Assembly (NCBI RefSeq): GCF_019457885.1
Contig: NZ_JAHZST010000009.1
Coordinates: 1-64,000, forward strand
DNA: 64,000 nucleotides
Source: Shewanella nanhaiensis
GTDB lineage: Bacteria > Pseudomonadota > Gammaproteobacteria > Enterobacterales > Shewanellaceae
Direction: 5' to 3'
Shown: in pieces, positions 1 through 8,703 of the stretch
Layout: each line of letters opens with the position of its first letter
Numbering within the stretch: the first letter of the stretch is position 1
Position numbers and translations under genes: made by a program
The notes under the pieces: generated by a model
What the model saw: the letters and a program-made list of their open reading frames with translations, nothing else
The model's database searches: none
What the model was told of the DNA's origin: nothing

Positions 1-87
1 ACTCATGTTTTTTATCCTCTATGACTTCGCTAAAAGTTAGAGTTCAATTAACATGAGTAGATATTCAGGCAAAGCCTAATTGATGAT

Positions 88-112
88 AACCACCTACTGA
101 AGTAGGTGGTTT
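88..112. repeat. Perfect hairpin, possible remnant end of an IS200/IS605-type element
   Basis: A perfect inverted repeat AACCACCTACT / AGTAGGTGGTT with a 2-nt loop lies in gene-free sequence at the window start. Subterminal hairpins of this kind mark the ends of IS200/IS605-family elements, but no transposase is visible inside the window, so the assignment is only a guess. It could equally be a terminator of a gene lying to the left. Confidence 0.3.
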
Positions 113-128
113 AGGGCTGAAAATAAAC

Positions 129-150
129 AAGGCGAACCTAGGTTCGCCTT
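129..150. terminator. Perfect palindrome, probable intrinsic terminator
   Basis: AAGGCGAACC and GGTTCGCCTT flank a TA centre, giving a GC-rich 10-bp stem. It lies 74 bp beyond the stop codon of the minus-strand acyl-CoA dehydrogenase gene. The following T tracts are short on both strands, so termination strength is uncertain. A dispersed repeat copy begins immediately to its right. Confidence 0.5.
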
Positions 151-151
151 T

Positions 152-198
152 ATGTCTGGAACATTTATGTCTATTGCCCATGGATGGATAGCAATAGA
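152..198. repeat. Dispersed hairpin repeat, copy A
   Basis: A block reading TGTCTGGAACATTTATG is followed by an 8-bp hairpin (arms TCTATTGC and GCAATAGA) around the loop CCATGGATGGATA. The same flank and the identical loop recur near 61.3 and 61.4 kb, where the arms are different but again complementary. It abuts a terminator-like palindrome. No coding function is visible. Confidence 0.7.
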
Positions 199-223
199 GG
201 TGATGTCAGCAAGATCTAAATAT

Positions 224-1981
224 TTAAAAAAGTGCTTCAGGAATGTCCATGATGGCACTCTCGCCTTCACGCACCTGAGTTAAATGATATTTAGCTTTAG
301 GTAGCATCTTACTCATATAAAAATCACTTAGATAACGCTTTTGCAAGGCAAAGTCACTGTCAACGTCACCTGATGCAGCATCTGACATTAGTAGCCAGAA
401 ATAACCATAAACCACATGACCAAATGCATCGAGGAAATCCACAGCACAAGCATTAATGATTGCAGGGTTTGATAGTTTTTTATCGTTCACCATTTGAGCC
501 ACTTCCATGAGTTCAGCAAACAGGGCTTGTACCTTGCCCCTATGGCTTTCATCGACTTGCGTTAACGAAGAGAGCTTTTCGGTGCACTCAGCAACAAACT
601 CAGTTAACGCAGCTAAGTTATCACCAGTCACTTTACGTCCAAGGAGATCGATAGCCTGAATACCATTAGTGCCTTCATAGATCTGAGCAATACGTGTGTC
701 TCGTACCAGCTGCTCTATGCCTGTCTCACGGATATAACCATGACCACCAAACACCTGCTGCGCTGTAACGGCTGCATCTAAGCCACGGTCACTTAAGAAG
801 GCTTTTGATACAGGGGTTAATAGGCCAACATAACGGTTTGCTTTAGCCTGCGCCTCTCCGTCACCATACTTAGCAATATCAAGTTGCTGGCCAGTCAATA
901 CAGACAGAGCACGTCCCGCTTCGGTTAACACGCGAATATTTAGCAGCATGCGACGAACATCACCATGAACTAAAATGGGATCGCTAGTCGCTCCTGTTGG
1001 TGAGCCACCAGCAGCCACTCCTTGAACACGCTCTTTGGCGTAGTCAGAGGCCATCTGGTACGCAGCTTGTGACGTACCTAACCCCTGAATACCGATAGCC
1101 AAACGTTCGTAGTTCATCATGGTGAACATGCAAACCAGTCCACGGTTAGGCTTACCAATTAGGTAACCTTGGGCACCATCATAGTTCATGACACAAGTCG
1201 CAGAGGCTTTAAGTCCCATCTTGTGTTCAATTGAACCTACTGTTACGCCGTTGGCTTCACCTAGGTTGCCCTTATCATCGACTTTAATCTTAGGCACTAA
1301 GAAGAGTGAGATCCCGCTAGTATCGGGAAGCTTTGCTAATACAAGGTGGATAACGTTCTCGGTGAGATCATGATCGCCACCGGTAATAAAAATTTTGCTG
1401 CCTGTAATGCTGTAGCTACCATCATCATTTGGCGTTGCCTTAGTGCGGATATTACGGAGATCTGAACCCGCTTGTGGCTCAGTCATGTCCATGGCCCCTG
1501 CCCACTCACCGCTATACATCATGGGCAAGTACTTCTCTTTTAACGCATCGCTACCATGGGCATTGATACATAATGCGGCCCCGGCTGTTAATGAGCCATA
1601 GAGAGTGAAAGAGTTACAAGCGCTGTAGGCCATCTCATCGACTAAAACACCTAACATTTTAGGCATTCCCATGCCGCCAAACTCAGGATCACCACAGAAG
1701 CCAACCCAGCCGCCTTCAGCATACTGGCTATAGACCTCTTTAAAACCATCTGGTGTGATCACCTTAGCATCTTGGTGTGTAACCCCTTGCTCATCACCGC
1801 TGCGGTTAATAGGATGAATAAGCTCACGACTTATTTTGTCTGCTTCATCCATTATCGCAACAGCTGTATCCAGATCGACATTCTCAGCGATTTCAGGTAG
1901 TGACGCCCATGTTTGAGGAGCGTCAAAAACCTTCTCTAATAGGAATTTCATTTCAGCTAGCGGAGCTTGGTAAGGATTCAT
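224..1981 (-). CDS. Acyl-CoA dehydrogenase with C-terminal extension
   Basis: FAD-dependent alpha,beta-dehydrogenation of an acyl-CoA thioester, the first oxidation of beta-oxidation-type pathways, in the cytoplasm. The 585-residue protein has the usual N-terminal, middle (MTEPQAGSD near 165) and C-terminal dehydrogenase domains, and YEGTNGIQ near residue 434 contains the glutamate expected to act as catalytic base. About 120 extra C-terminal residues are typical of the large bacterial subgroup rather than the 380-residue short-chain enzymes. It lies 116 bp downstream of an acyl-CoA ligase on the same strand, so the two probably act in sequence. The acyl chain is not predictable from sequence. 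Confidence 0.93.
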   Translation of the reverse strand: MNPYQAPLAEMKFLLEKVFDAPQTWASLPEIAENVDLDTAVAIMDEADKISRELIHPINRSGDEQGVTHQDAKVITPDGFKEVYSQYAEGGWVGFCGDPEFGGMGMPKMLGVLVDEMAYSACNSFTLYGSLTAGAALCINAHGSDALKEKYLPMMYSGEWAGAMDMTEPQAGSDLRNIRTKATPNDDGSYSITGSKIFITGGDHDLTENVIHLVLAKLPDTSGISLFLVPKIKVDDKGNLGEANGVTVGSIEHKMGLKASATCVMNYDGAQGYLIGKPNRGLVCMFTMMNYERLAIGIQGLGTSQAAYQMASDYAKERVQGVAAGGSPTGATSDPILVHGDVRRMLLNIRVLTEAGRALSVLTGQQLDIAKYGDGEAQAKANRYVGLLTPVSKAFLSDRGLDAAVTAQQVFGGHGYIRETGIEQLVRDTRIAQIYEGTNGIQAIDLLGRKVTGDNLAALTEFVAECTEKLSSLTQVDESHRGKVQALFAELMEVAQMVNDKKLSNPAIINACAVDFLDAFGHVVYGYFWLLMSDAASGDVDSDFALQKRYLSDFYMSKMLPKAKYHLTQVREGESAIMDIPEALF

Positions 1982-2097
1982 TATTATTTCTCAAACGTAA
2001 GATTAAAACAGTTGTTTCAATTTACACCAAAAAACAGGATAAAAGGAAGTGTTTTTTACATTTTTGCTAACAAAAACAAAATAAACTGTTCCACTAT

Positions 2098-3669
2098 TTA
2101 TGTTTGCCTCAGTTCTCGGCGTAGAATTTTACCTACGGTTGTTTTTGGCAATGATTCCATAAAGATAATACGCTTAGGGATCTTATAGGCGGTTAACATC
2201 TCACGGCAGTAATCAAGCAAGGTTTTCATCTCTATACTTTTATCTAAAACAGTAACATAGGCACAAACTCGCTCCCCAGACTTACTATCGGGTTCACCAA
2301 CGACAGCCGCTTCGTTGATGCTAGGATGACTCACTAACACCTCCTCCACCTCATTAGGGTACACATTGAAACCTGAAACAATGATCATGTCAGTTAAACG
2401 GTCAACAATTTTAATACAGCCATTTGGCCTGATCTCACCCACATCGCCAGTGCGATAAAAGCCATCTTTTGCCATCGCTTTGTTAGTCTCATCGGGTAAC
2501 AGCCAATATCCTTTCATGATCTGAGGTCCCCTAACGACAATCTGCCCCTGCTCACCAATAGGCAACACCCTATCGTGCTCATCCCAAATTTCCACCTGCG
2601 TACCGATTAAGGGTCTCCCCACAGAGGCAAGCTGTTCATTGCCAGGCTCATTCATGCAAACAACCGGAGAAGCTTCGGTGAGACCATAACCTTCACTGAC
2701 CGTGCAGCCTGTGAGGTTCTGCCAAGTTTGAGCCGCATGCATTGATAGCGCCGATCCCCCAGAAAAAGTCATCTTTAAGGAGCTAAAATCCAACGCCTTA
2801 AATCCTGAATGCTGACATAAACCGACAAATAGGGTGTTAATACCGCTAAAGCCTGTGATCTTATGCTCTCCTATGCTCTTCACTAAAGCATCGAGATCCC
2901 TAGGATTAGGGATAAGTAAATTTAGGTTTCCCTTGCTAAACAACATGATCATATTCACCACAAAAGCATAGATATGATAAAGGGGTAAGGGACAAACGAA
3001 GATCTCATTTTGCTCTTCAAGCTTTTCATCTATACGTTCAAAAAACTGCCCTACATTGCTTAAAATGCTTCGATGAGTTAAGCAAGCTCCTTTGGAGGGC
3101 CCCGTGGTGCCGCCTGTGTACTGGATAACGCAAGTATCATCTAAATTTTTGTTAAATCTAGGCTTAAGCTCATATGTTTCCCCAAGCGCGATCGCATCCA
3201 TCATCCCTACTCCCCATTCTGGTGAGGCAAGTTTCTTTGAGATGAGATCTAACGGGTGGGTAACAATGACAGTACCAATCTCAGTGCTCTCTATCACTTC
3301 AGACAGCTTACCCAGAAGGTCTTGTAGGATAATGATCCCCTTAGCGCCTGAATTAGTAAACTGATGTAGCATCTCACGGGGGGTATAAAGTGGGTTGGTA
3401 TTGACCACCACAAGTCCGGCGCGAAGCGCTGCAAATACCGCAATGGGGAATTGGTTAATATTAGGCAGTTGTATAATGATTCTGTCACCGGCAACGAGTC
3501 CGGAGCTATGTTGCAGCCACGCAGCTAATGCACCAGATAGACGTTCCAACTCTTCAAAAGTGAGGGTTTGACCAAAACACTCAAAGGCAGGTGCTTTGCC
3601 ATACTTGCTCATACTAGACTCAATCAGGCTGGCTAAATCTTCAATCTTACTGTCGAATAACTGACTCAT
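2098..3669 (-). CDS. AMP-forming acyl-CoA synthetase (FadD-like)
   Basis: Activates a fatty or related carboxylic acid to its CoA thioester through an acyl-adenylate. The adenylate-forming P-loop YTGGTTGPSKG is near residue 182, and YRTGDVGEI plus the C-terminal KILRREL lysine motif are present. The length of 523 residues fits FadD-like ligases. I start at the ATG at 3669, preceded by an AAGGAAA ribosome site; an upstream in-frame TTG at 3687 has no such support. It is upstream of the acyl-CoA dehydrogenase and near an AraC regulator and a lipoxygenase-like operon, suggesting a shared hydrophobic substrate, which is inference. Confidence 0.92.
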   Translation of the reverse strand: MSQLFDSKIEDLASLIESSMSKYGKAPAFECFGQTLTFEELERLSGALAAWLQHSSGLVAGDRIIIQLPNINQFPIAVFAALRAGLVVVNTNPLYTPREMLHQFTNSGAKGIIILQDLLGKLSEVIESTEIGTVIVTHPLDLISKKLASPEWGVGMMDAIALGETYELKPRFNKNLDDTCVIQYTGGTTGPSKGACLTHRSILSNVGQFFERIDEKLEEQNEIFVCPLPLYHIYAFVVNMIMLFSKGNLNLLIPNPRDLDALVKSIGEHKITGFSGINTLFVGLCQHSGFKALDFSSLKMTFSGGSALSMHAAQTWQNLTGCTVSEGYGLTEASPVVCMNEPGNEQLASVGRPLIGTQVEIWDEHDRVLPIGEQGQIVVRGPQIMKGYWLLPDETNKAMAKDGFYRTGDVGEIRPNGCIKIVDRLTDMIIVSGFNVYPNEVEEVLVSHPSINEAAVVGEPDSKSGERVCAYVTVLDKSIEMKTLLDYCREMLTAYKIPKRIIFMESLPKTTVGKILRRELRQT

Positions 3670-3897
3670 TCTGTTTCCTTTGCCCAAGACTGAGGCGTAA
3701 ATAATCTGTTTAATGGCGACAAAGTTTAGTTGTTTTAATGCTCAACCAAATAAACAGGAGATGAAAAAGTAGGAAACACCAGTTTGCTAAACTAAAGGTG
3801 GAATTGATACGCTAAACGCGCCAAATGCTTGTCATATTTTGATAAACAAGATTGTTAAATAGGAGGGAGTGAAATAGAGTTAATTATTTTAAACTAA

Positions 3898-4941
3898 CTA
3901 GTTACGAATATTTCCGTCGGAGATATAGTTTCTTCTGTACTCTCCAGGTGTTAAGTTCGTCCAACGTTTAAATGCACGATTAAAATTACCGACACTGGAG
4001 AAGCCAACCAGATAACCAATTTCACTTAAGCTCAGATGTGCTTGCTTAATGTAATCCAGAGTTAATGATTTGCGCGTGTCCTCTAAAATGGTTTTATAGC
4101 AAGTGTCCTGCTCCTGTAGTTTGCGCTGCAGGTTGCGCAAGCTCATCCCCAGTTTATCGGCGATCTCCTGTTGGGACGGTGCACCTAAGGGTAAGATCTC
4201 ATAAATTTTATTTTTAATCACATAGGTCAGATCATGCCTATCGATGCGACTTAGAAAGTCCGTCAACATCTTTTCATGTATGCCATTGATCATAGGGTTT
4301 GCGACACAGAGGTACTCTTCAGCATGCACTTTTTCAAAGTATAGATAGGAGTCACCATCGCCAAATTCAACATCACACTCAAAAAACTGACTTAAGTATT
4401 GGGTGCCATGTTGTGGTTGTTCGTAACCAATAATGACTCTTTTAGGATGAAAATTAACTCCTAACAGCTCTCTGGTAAATTGCACCACAATGGCCAAAAA
4501 TGTTTCAGTGGCTTCTCGGCTTAGGACTTTTCGACCAGTAGTCTCGAATGTGCTTACCATCATCTTAAGCACTAAATGCTCTTGGGTTTCATCAAGATCC
4601 AGTGTGCAGGCGTTAGATACCACTCGCTTATAGGTGACAATTCGGGCTAAGGCATCTTTAAGTGTATTGGATGTCATCATGGCGTAGCCTAGCGCATGAA
4701 ACATTCCAGGGTGAAAGTACTGACCCACTTGAATAGAGAAGTCATCGACCTCCCTAAGGTCATTGCAGTAATCCAAAAGCTCGACGAACCTCTGTGTGCC
4801 TATTCTAGCTTCAGGATCTTTTACCGCATTAGCATCAATTCCACAGGAAGAAAAAGCTTTATCTGCATCGATATCACAAGCATCCATCGCTCTTGAAAAA
4901 GGTATTATCCATCCACTTAATGTTGAGTAGTACTCTGCCAA
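3898..4941 (-). CDS. AraC-family transcriptional regulator
   Basis: A 347-residue regulator with an N-terminal ligand-sensing domain of the arabinose-binding-like type (about residues 20-205) and a C-terminal AraC double helix-turn-helix (about 240-335, ending FSSVGNFNRAFKRWTNLTPGEYR). The start is a TTG preceded by GAGGG. It stands between the acyl-CoA ligase gene on its own strand and the divergent DUF1302-DUF1329-lipoxygenase operon, so it probably controls one or both. Relatives with this architecture respond to small metabolites such as ornithine or fatty acids; the ligand here is unknown. Confidence 0.9.
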   Translation of the reverse strand: MAEYYSTLSGWIIPFSRAMDACDIDADKAFSSCGIDANAVKDPEARIGTQRFVELLDYCNDLREVDDFSIQVGQYFHPGMFHALGYAMMTSNTLKDALARIVTYKRVVSNACTLDLDETQEHLVLKMMVSTFETTGRKVLSREATETFLAIVVQFTRELLGVNFHPKRVIIGYEQPQHGTQYLSQFFECDVEFGDGDSYLYFEKVHAEEYLCVANPMINGIHEKMLTDFLSRIDRHDLTYVIKNKIYEILPLGAPSQQEIADKLGMSLRNLQRKLQEQDTCYKTILEDTRKSLTLDYIKQAHLSLSEIGYLVGFSSVGNFNRAFKRWTNLTPGEYRRNYISDGNIRN

Positions 4942-5379
4942 AATCAGCCCTCTTTGGTTAGTTTGATATGAGCTTAGATAATGGCTTTAAGTTGAAAAAG
5001 ATTTGATAACGGAAAGTCAGTTATTTCCCTGTCTTGACCTCAACTAGCATAAAGCCGTAGCCACCAGATCAGTCATTGATCTTCATATATAGTCTGCAAC
5101 ATCTCCCATATTACGGGGTAAATGATGAACTCCTGTACTCAAGATGCCACACGCCACAACTAACTACAAGCCGTTAACATTTGAGTTCCGACCACTCATC
5201 GAACCACTATTTCTAGCAAACTTTCCTAGCTAACTCTAAATATTAGGAAAAAAACATTTTGAGTCATTTGTTAAAAACAAACGACTGATTGAATGATAAG
5301 AACTTGGCGCGGATTGATATTTTTTTTGACCAAAAAGCTCGTATGTTGAAAAGGTAAAAATAATAACAAGGTACTAGAA
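4942..5379. promoter_or_regulatory. Divergent control region between AraC regulator and DUF1302 operon
   Basis: 438 bp without a gene. The clearest element is an imperfect inverted repeat at 5262-5286 (AGTCATTTGTT, AAA, AACAAACGACT; 10 of 11 pairs), about 95 bp upstream of the DUF1302 start, which is a reasonable operator position. The DUF1302 gene has a ribosome site AAGGTACT before its ATG. I could not identify -35 and -10 boxes with confidence. Confidence 0.45.
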
Positions 5380-7200
5380 ATGAAATTAAAAAAACCTGTG
5401 CTCATCGTCTTTGCCAGCATGTTTTGTCATCCGGTTTACTCAGCCGATTTCTATTTTGGTGAAAATAAAGATATAGCATTGCAGATCAATTCGCAGCTTT
5501 CACTGGGTGCCAGCTGGAGAATGACGGGGCAAGATCCTGCGTTTATCGGCAGCAAAAATGGTGGAACAGGCGCCACCATGACTACTGATGATGGCAACCT
5601 AAACTTTGAAAAACATGATACCTACTCTCAAATAATCAAGGGGACAAACGAATTCCTACTGACACGGGATAACTTCGGGGCATTTGTTCGCATAAAATAC
5701 TGGTATGACACTGAGTTGTCTGATGGTGATCGTCCACATGGTAATTCGGTAAACGGCTACATACCCAATAGACCACTGAGTGATGATGGCTTCGCTGATA
5801 ACACGAAGTTCTCTGGGATCACCCTACTCGATGCTTATCTGTTTACACAAACAGAGATTGGCGAGATGCCCTTAGATCTTAGATTAGGGCGACAGGTGAT
5901 TAGTTGGGGCGAAAGTACCTTTATTCAGGGAGGGATCAACTCTGTCAACCCTTTCGATGTCAGTGCATTTCGCCGACCTGGGGCGACATTAAAAGAGGCT
6001 TATCTGCCTGTTGGCATGTTTTACGCGTCCCTTGGAGTCACTGAATCACTCTCTGTTGAAGCCTTCTATCAATTTGAGTGGGAGAAGACACAAATCGATG
6101 GTTGTGGAACACTGTTTTCCAGTGCCGACTTTGTTGCCGATGGCTGTAATGCAGTCACCATTAGCGTCAATGACCAAGCAGCACTTGAGGGAGGCTTCTA
6201 TGCAAAACGCAGAGATGATGTTGAACCCGATGATATAGGCCAATACGGTCTATCTCTTAAATATTACTCCGAAGCCCTTAATGACACAGAGTTTGGACTT
6301 TACTACCTCAATATCCACTCACGTGTTCCCATGATTAACGCCGTACGTAGCGCTACCACTACTATACCTGGTGTGACGGATGTCTTTATTCCGAGTTCAT
6401 TGGATCCAACTGGTGGAAGTCTTGCAGCACTGAACCCCGCTTATCAGGTTGAGTTCCCAGAAGATCTACAATTTTTTGGCGCAAGTTTCGCCACCAATAT
6501 AAAGGGAGTTGCCGTATCCGGTGAGATCTCATACAAGCCAGACTCTCCGGTCCAGATTAATGGTGCAGAGATCCTCAATGGTGTACTCAGTGAATCACCC
6601 ATTTTTCGTTATACACCGCGAGTGCTAGCAACAGAGAAAGGCGGTGTGGCCAAAGGTTACGATGAGTTTGATGTGACTCAAATTCAGTTAACCGGTATTC
6701 AGTTTATTGAGCAGTTTATGGGGGCATCAAGGTTATCTCTGATAGGCGAGATAGGCTTTGTTCATACCGACGGTGTGGAGGACTCAAACCAAAGGTATGG
6801 CCGTAACACTGTTTTTGGTCTAGCCAATTTCGATCTCGGCAATGGGATAAACTGTACTAATTTAGTGGTTGCAGGCGCCATAGGCTCAGATTGTCAGGAT
6901 GAAGGTTTTACCACTGACACCGCATGGGGTTATCGCTTAAATGCCGTATGGGAATACCCTGATTTAGTCGCTGGGATCTCATTTAAGCCGACACTGTCTT
7001 GGTCTCATGACGTTGATGGAAACTCACCAGCACCAGGGCAGCAGTTTAACGAAGGTAGCCGAGCAATCGGCATCGCATTAGAAGCCTCATACCTTCAAAA
7101 ATACGCCACAACTTTAAGCTACAAATCCTTTTCCGGTGGTAGCCATAACACACTACAAGATAAAGATTTCTTAGCTCTTAGCCTAGATATCTCCTACTAA
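5380..7200 (+). CDS. DUF1302 family outer-membrane-type protein
   Basis: 606 residues with a Sec signal peptide (cleavage predicted after VYSA near residue 22) and a beta-rich body of alternating residues, ending LALSLDISY, whose C-terminal aromatic resembles an outer-membrane beta-signal. DUF1302 proteins commonly pair with DUF1329 proteins in gammaproteobacterial clusters for hydrophobic compounds, where they are thought to form outer-membrane channels, though the role is not established. First gene of a plus-strand operon followed 23 bp later by the DUF1329 gene. Transport of a lipid-like substrate is inference. Confidence 0.88.
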   Translation: MKLKKPVLIVFASMFCHPVYSADFYFGENKDIALQINSQLSLGASWRMTGQDPAFIGSKNGGTGATMTTDDGNLNFEKHDTYSQIIKGTNEFLLTRDNFGAFVRIKYWYDTELSDGDRPHGNSVNGYIPNRPLSDDGFADNTKFSGITLLDAYLFTQTEIGEMPLDLRLGRQVISWGESTFIQGGINSVNPFDVSAFRRPGATLKEAYLPVGMFYASLGVTESLSVEAFYQFEWEKTQIDGCGTLFSSADFVADGCNAVTISVNDQAALEGGFYAKRRDDVEPDDIGQYGLSLKYYSEALNDTEFGLYYLNIHSRVPMINAVRSATTTIPGVTDVFIPSSLDPTGGSLAALNPAYQVEFPEDLQFFGASFATNIKGVAVSGEISYKPDSPVQINGAEILNGVLSESPIFRYTPRVLATEKGGVAKGYDEFDVTQIQLTGIQFIEQFMGASRLSLIGEIGFVHTDGVEDSNQRYGRNTVFGLANFDLGNGINCTNLVVAGAIGSDCQDEGFTTDTAWGYRLNAVWEYPDLVAGISFKPTLSWSHDVDGNSPAPGQQFNEGSRAIGIALEASYLQKYATTLSYKSFSGGSHNTLQDKDFLALSLDISY

Positions 7201-7223
7201 TTAATTGGATAAGAGAATATAAG

Positions 7224-8579
7224 ATGAAATATCTCACACTCATACCAGCTCTGCTTACCTTAGTGAGTCTGAACGTAACCGCCAAAGTATCTCCCGAAGA
7301 GGCGAGCAAAATAGGTAAAGAACTCACTCCATTGGGCGCAGAGATGGCTGCAAATGAAGCCGGCACCATTCCAGCTTGGACTGGTGGACTAAACAGCCAA
7401 AATATGCCCAAAAGCCCCGACTCAGGAAGACCTGTCGATCCTTTTGCCGACGAGAAGCCACTATTTACCATTACCGCTAAGAATATGGCTAATTATCAGG
7501 ATAATCTGACCCAAGGCCAGGTCGCCATGTTCAAGAAGTACCCTGATTATCAGATGCCAGTCTATAAAACCCATAGAACAGTAGCTTATCCAGATTCTAT
7601 CTACCCCCTCATTGAGCAAAATGCCCAAAGCGCATCTTTGATTGAGAGCGGCTATGGACTCGTGGATTTCGATACCACTATCCCCTTTCCCATTCCAAAC
7701 AACGGACTAGAAGTGGTCTGGAATCATATTACTCGCTTTAGGGGCGGCTCTGCTGTACGTGTTGCAACTGCCATCCCTGTTCAATCTGGTGGTGCGTTTG
7801 TGCCCGTTAAGATCACCGACCGCCTAGTTTGGCCTGAGTACTTAGAGGGTGGCCGTGATACCGATAAAGATAAGAATGTACTGTTTTACTATCTGCAGCG
7901 GATCACAGCGCCAGCGAGGTTAACTGGTACGGCTCTGCTTATACATGAAACCATAGATCAGTTTGAAGAAGCCAGACGCGCTTGGGTCTATAACTCAGGC
8001 CAACGCCGTGTAAGACGCGCGCCCAACGTTGCATACGATGGGCCTGGTGCAGGTACCGATGGCCTTAGAACCACTGATAATTATGATATGTACAACGGCT
8101 CACCAGATCGTTATGAGTGGACGTTAAAAGGGAAAAAGGAGATCTATATCCCCTATAACGCCTACCCACTTCTTAACACTGAACTTGAGTATGATGAGCT
8201 GATTGGTGCCGGCCACCTTAACCCCGACTACCTTCGATATGAGCTCCATCGGGTGTGGGTTGTTGAGGCTAATATCAAGTCAGGCTCTCGCCACATCTAT
8301 TCAAAACGAACTCTGTATATCGATGAAGATTCATGGGGAGCATCTGTGATTGACCATTTCGATAATCGCGGTGAACTGTGGAAAATGTCAGAAGCCCACA
8401 ACATTCAGTTCTACGATGTAGACACCCCATGGATGGTGGCTGAAACACTCCACGATCTCGATTCAGGTCGTTACCTAGTGACAGGCCTAAGTAATGAAGA
8501 GCCTAGCTTTATAAAATGGGGAGGTAAGGCAACAAGAAAGGACTTTACCTCAGCGGCCCTAAGACGTGTAGGCCGCTAA
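7224..8579 (+). CDS. DUF1329 family periplasmic protein
   Basis: 451 residues with a signal peptide (MKYLTLIPALLTLVSLNVTA, cleavage near 20) followed by the DUF1329 landmark GAEMAANEAGTIPAWTGGL. The fold family is related to outer-membrane lipoprotein carriers of the LolA/LolB type, so it may carry a hydrophobic ligand through the periplasm to or from the DUF1302 partner. The start is supported by AAGAGAATATAAG just upstream and by its position directly after the DUF1302 gene. No catalytic motif is visible and the ligand is unknown. Confidence 0.88.
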   Translation: MKYLTLIPALLTLVSLNVTAKVSPEEASKIGKELTPLGAEMAANEAGTIPAWTGGLNSQNMPKSPDSGRPVDPFADEKPLFTITAKNMANYQDNLTQGQVAMFKKYPDYQMPVYKTHRTVAYPDSIYPLIEQNAQSASLIESGYGLVDFDTTIPFPIPNNGLEVVWNHITRFRGGSAVRVATAIPVQSGGAFVPVKITDRLVWPEYLEGGRDTDKDKNVLFYYLQRITAPARLTGTALLIHETIDQFEEARRAWVYNSGQRRVRRAPNVAYDGPGAGTDGLRTTDNYDMYNGSPDRYEWTLKGKKEIYIPYNAYPLLNTELEYDELIGAGHLNPDYLRYELHRVWVVEANIKSGSRHIYSKRTLYIDEDSWGASVIDHFDNRGELWKMSEAHNIQFYDVDTPWMVAETLHDLDSGRYLVTGLSNEEPSFIKWGGKATRKDFTSAALRRVGR

Positions 8580-8596
8580 CCCCAACTAAACCCATC

Positions 8597-8664
8597 GGAC
8601 GGTCACAATACCCAAACTAAATAATTTTGGGAGCCAACCTTGAGTATCTTGGTCGTGACTGTCC
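8597..8664. other. Structured intergenic element before the lipoxygenase-like gene
   Basis: The 124-bp gap between the DUF1329 and lipoxygenase-like genes contains an outer stem GGACGGTCAC (8597-8606) with GTGACTGTCC (8655-8664), 9 of 10 complementary. It encloses a hairpin CCCAAA (8611-8616) / TTTGGG (8626-8631) and a weaker CCAA/TTGG pair, giving a possible three-way junction. There is no T tract, so this is not an ordinary terminator. It may be an mRNA processing or stability element. Confidence 0.5.
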
Positions 8665-8703
8665 TGCTTTGACATTAAACTCGCTGCTGCGAAGGATGAC
8701 ACT

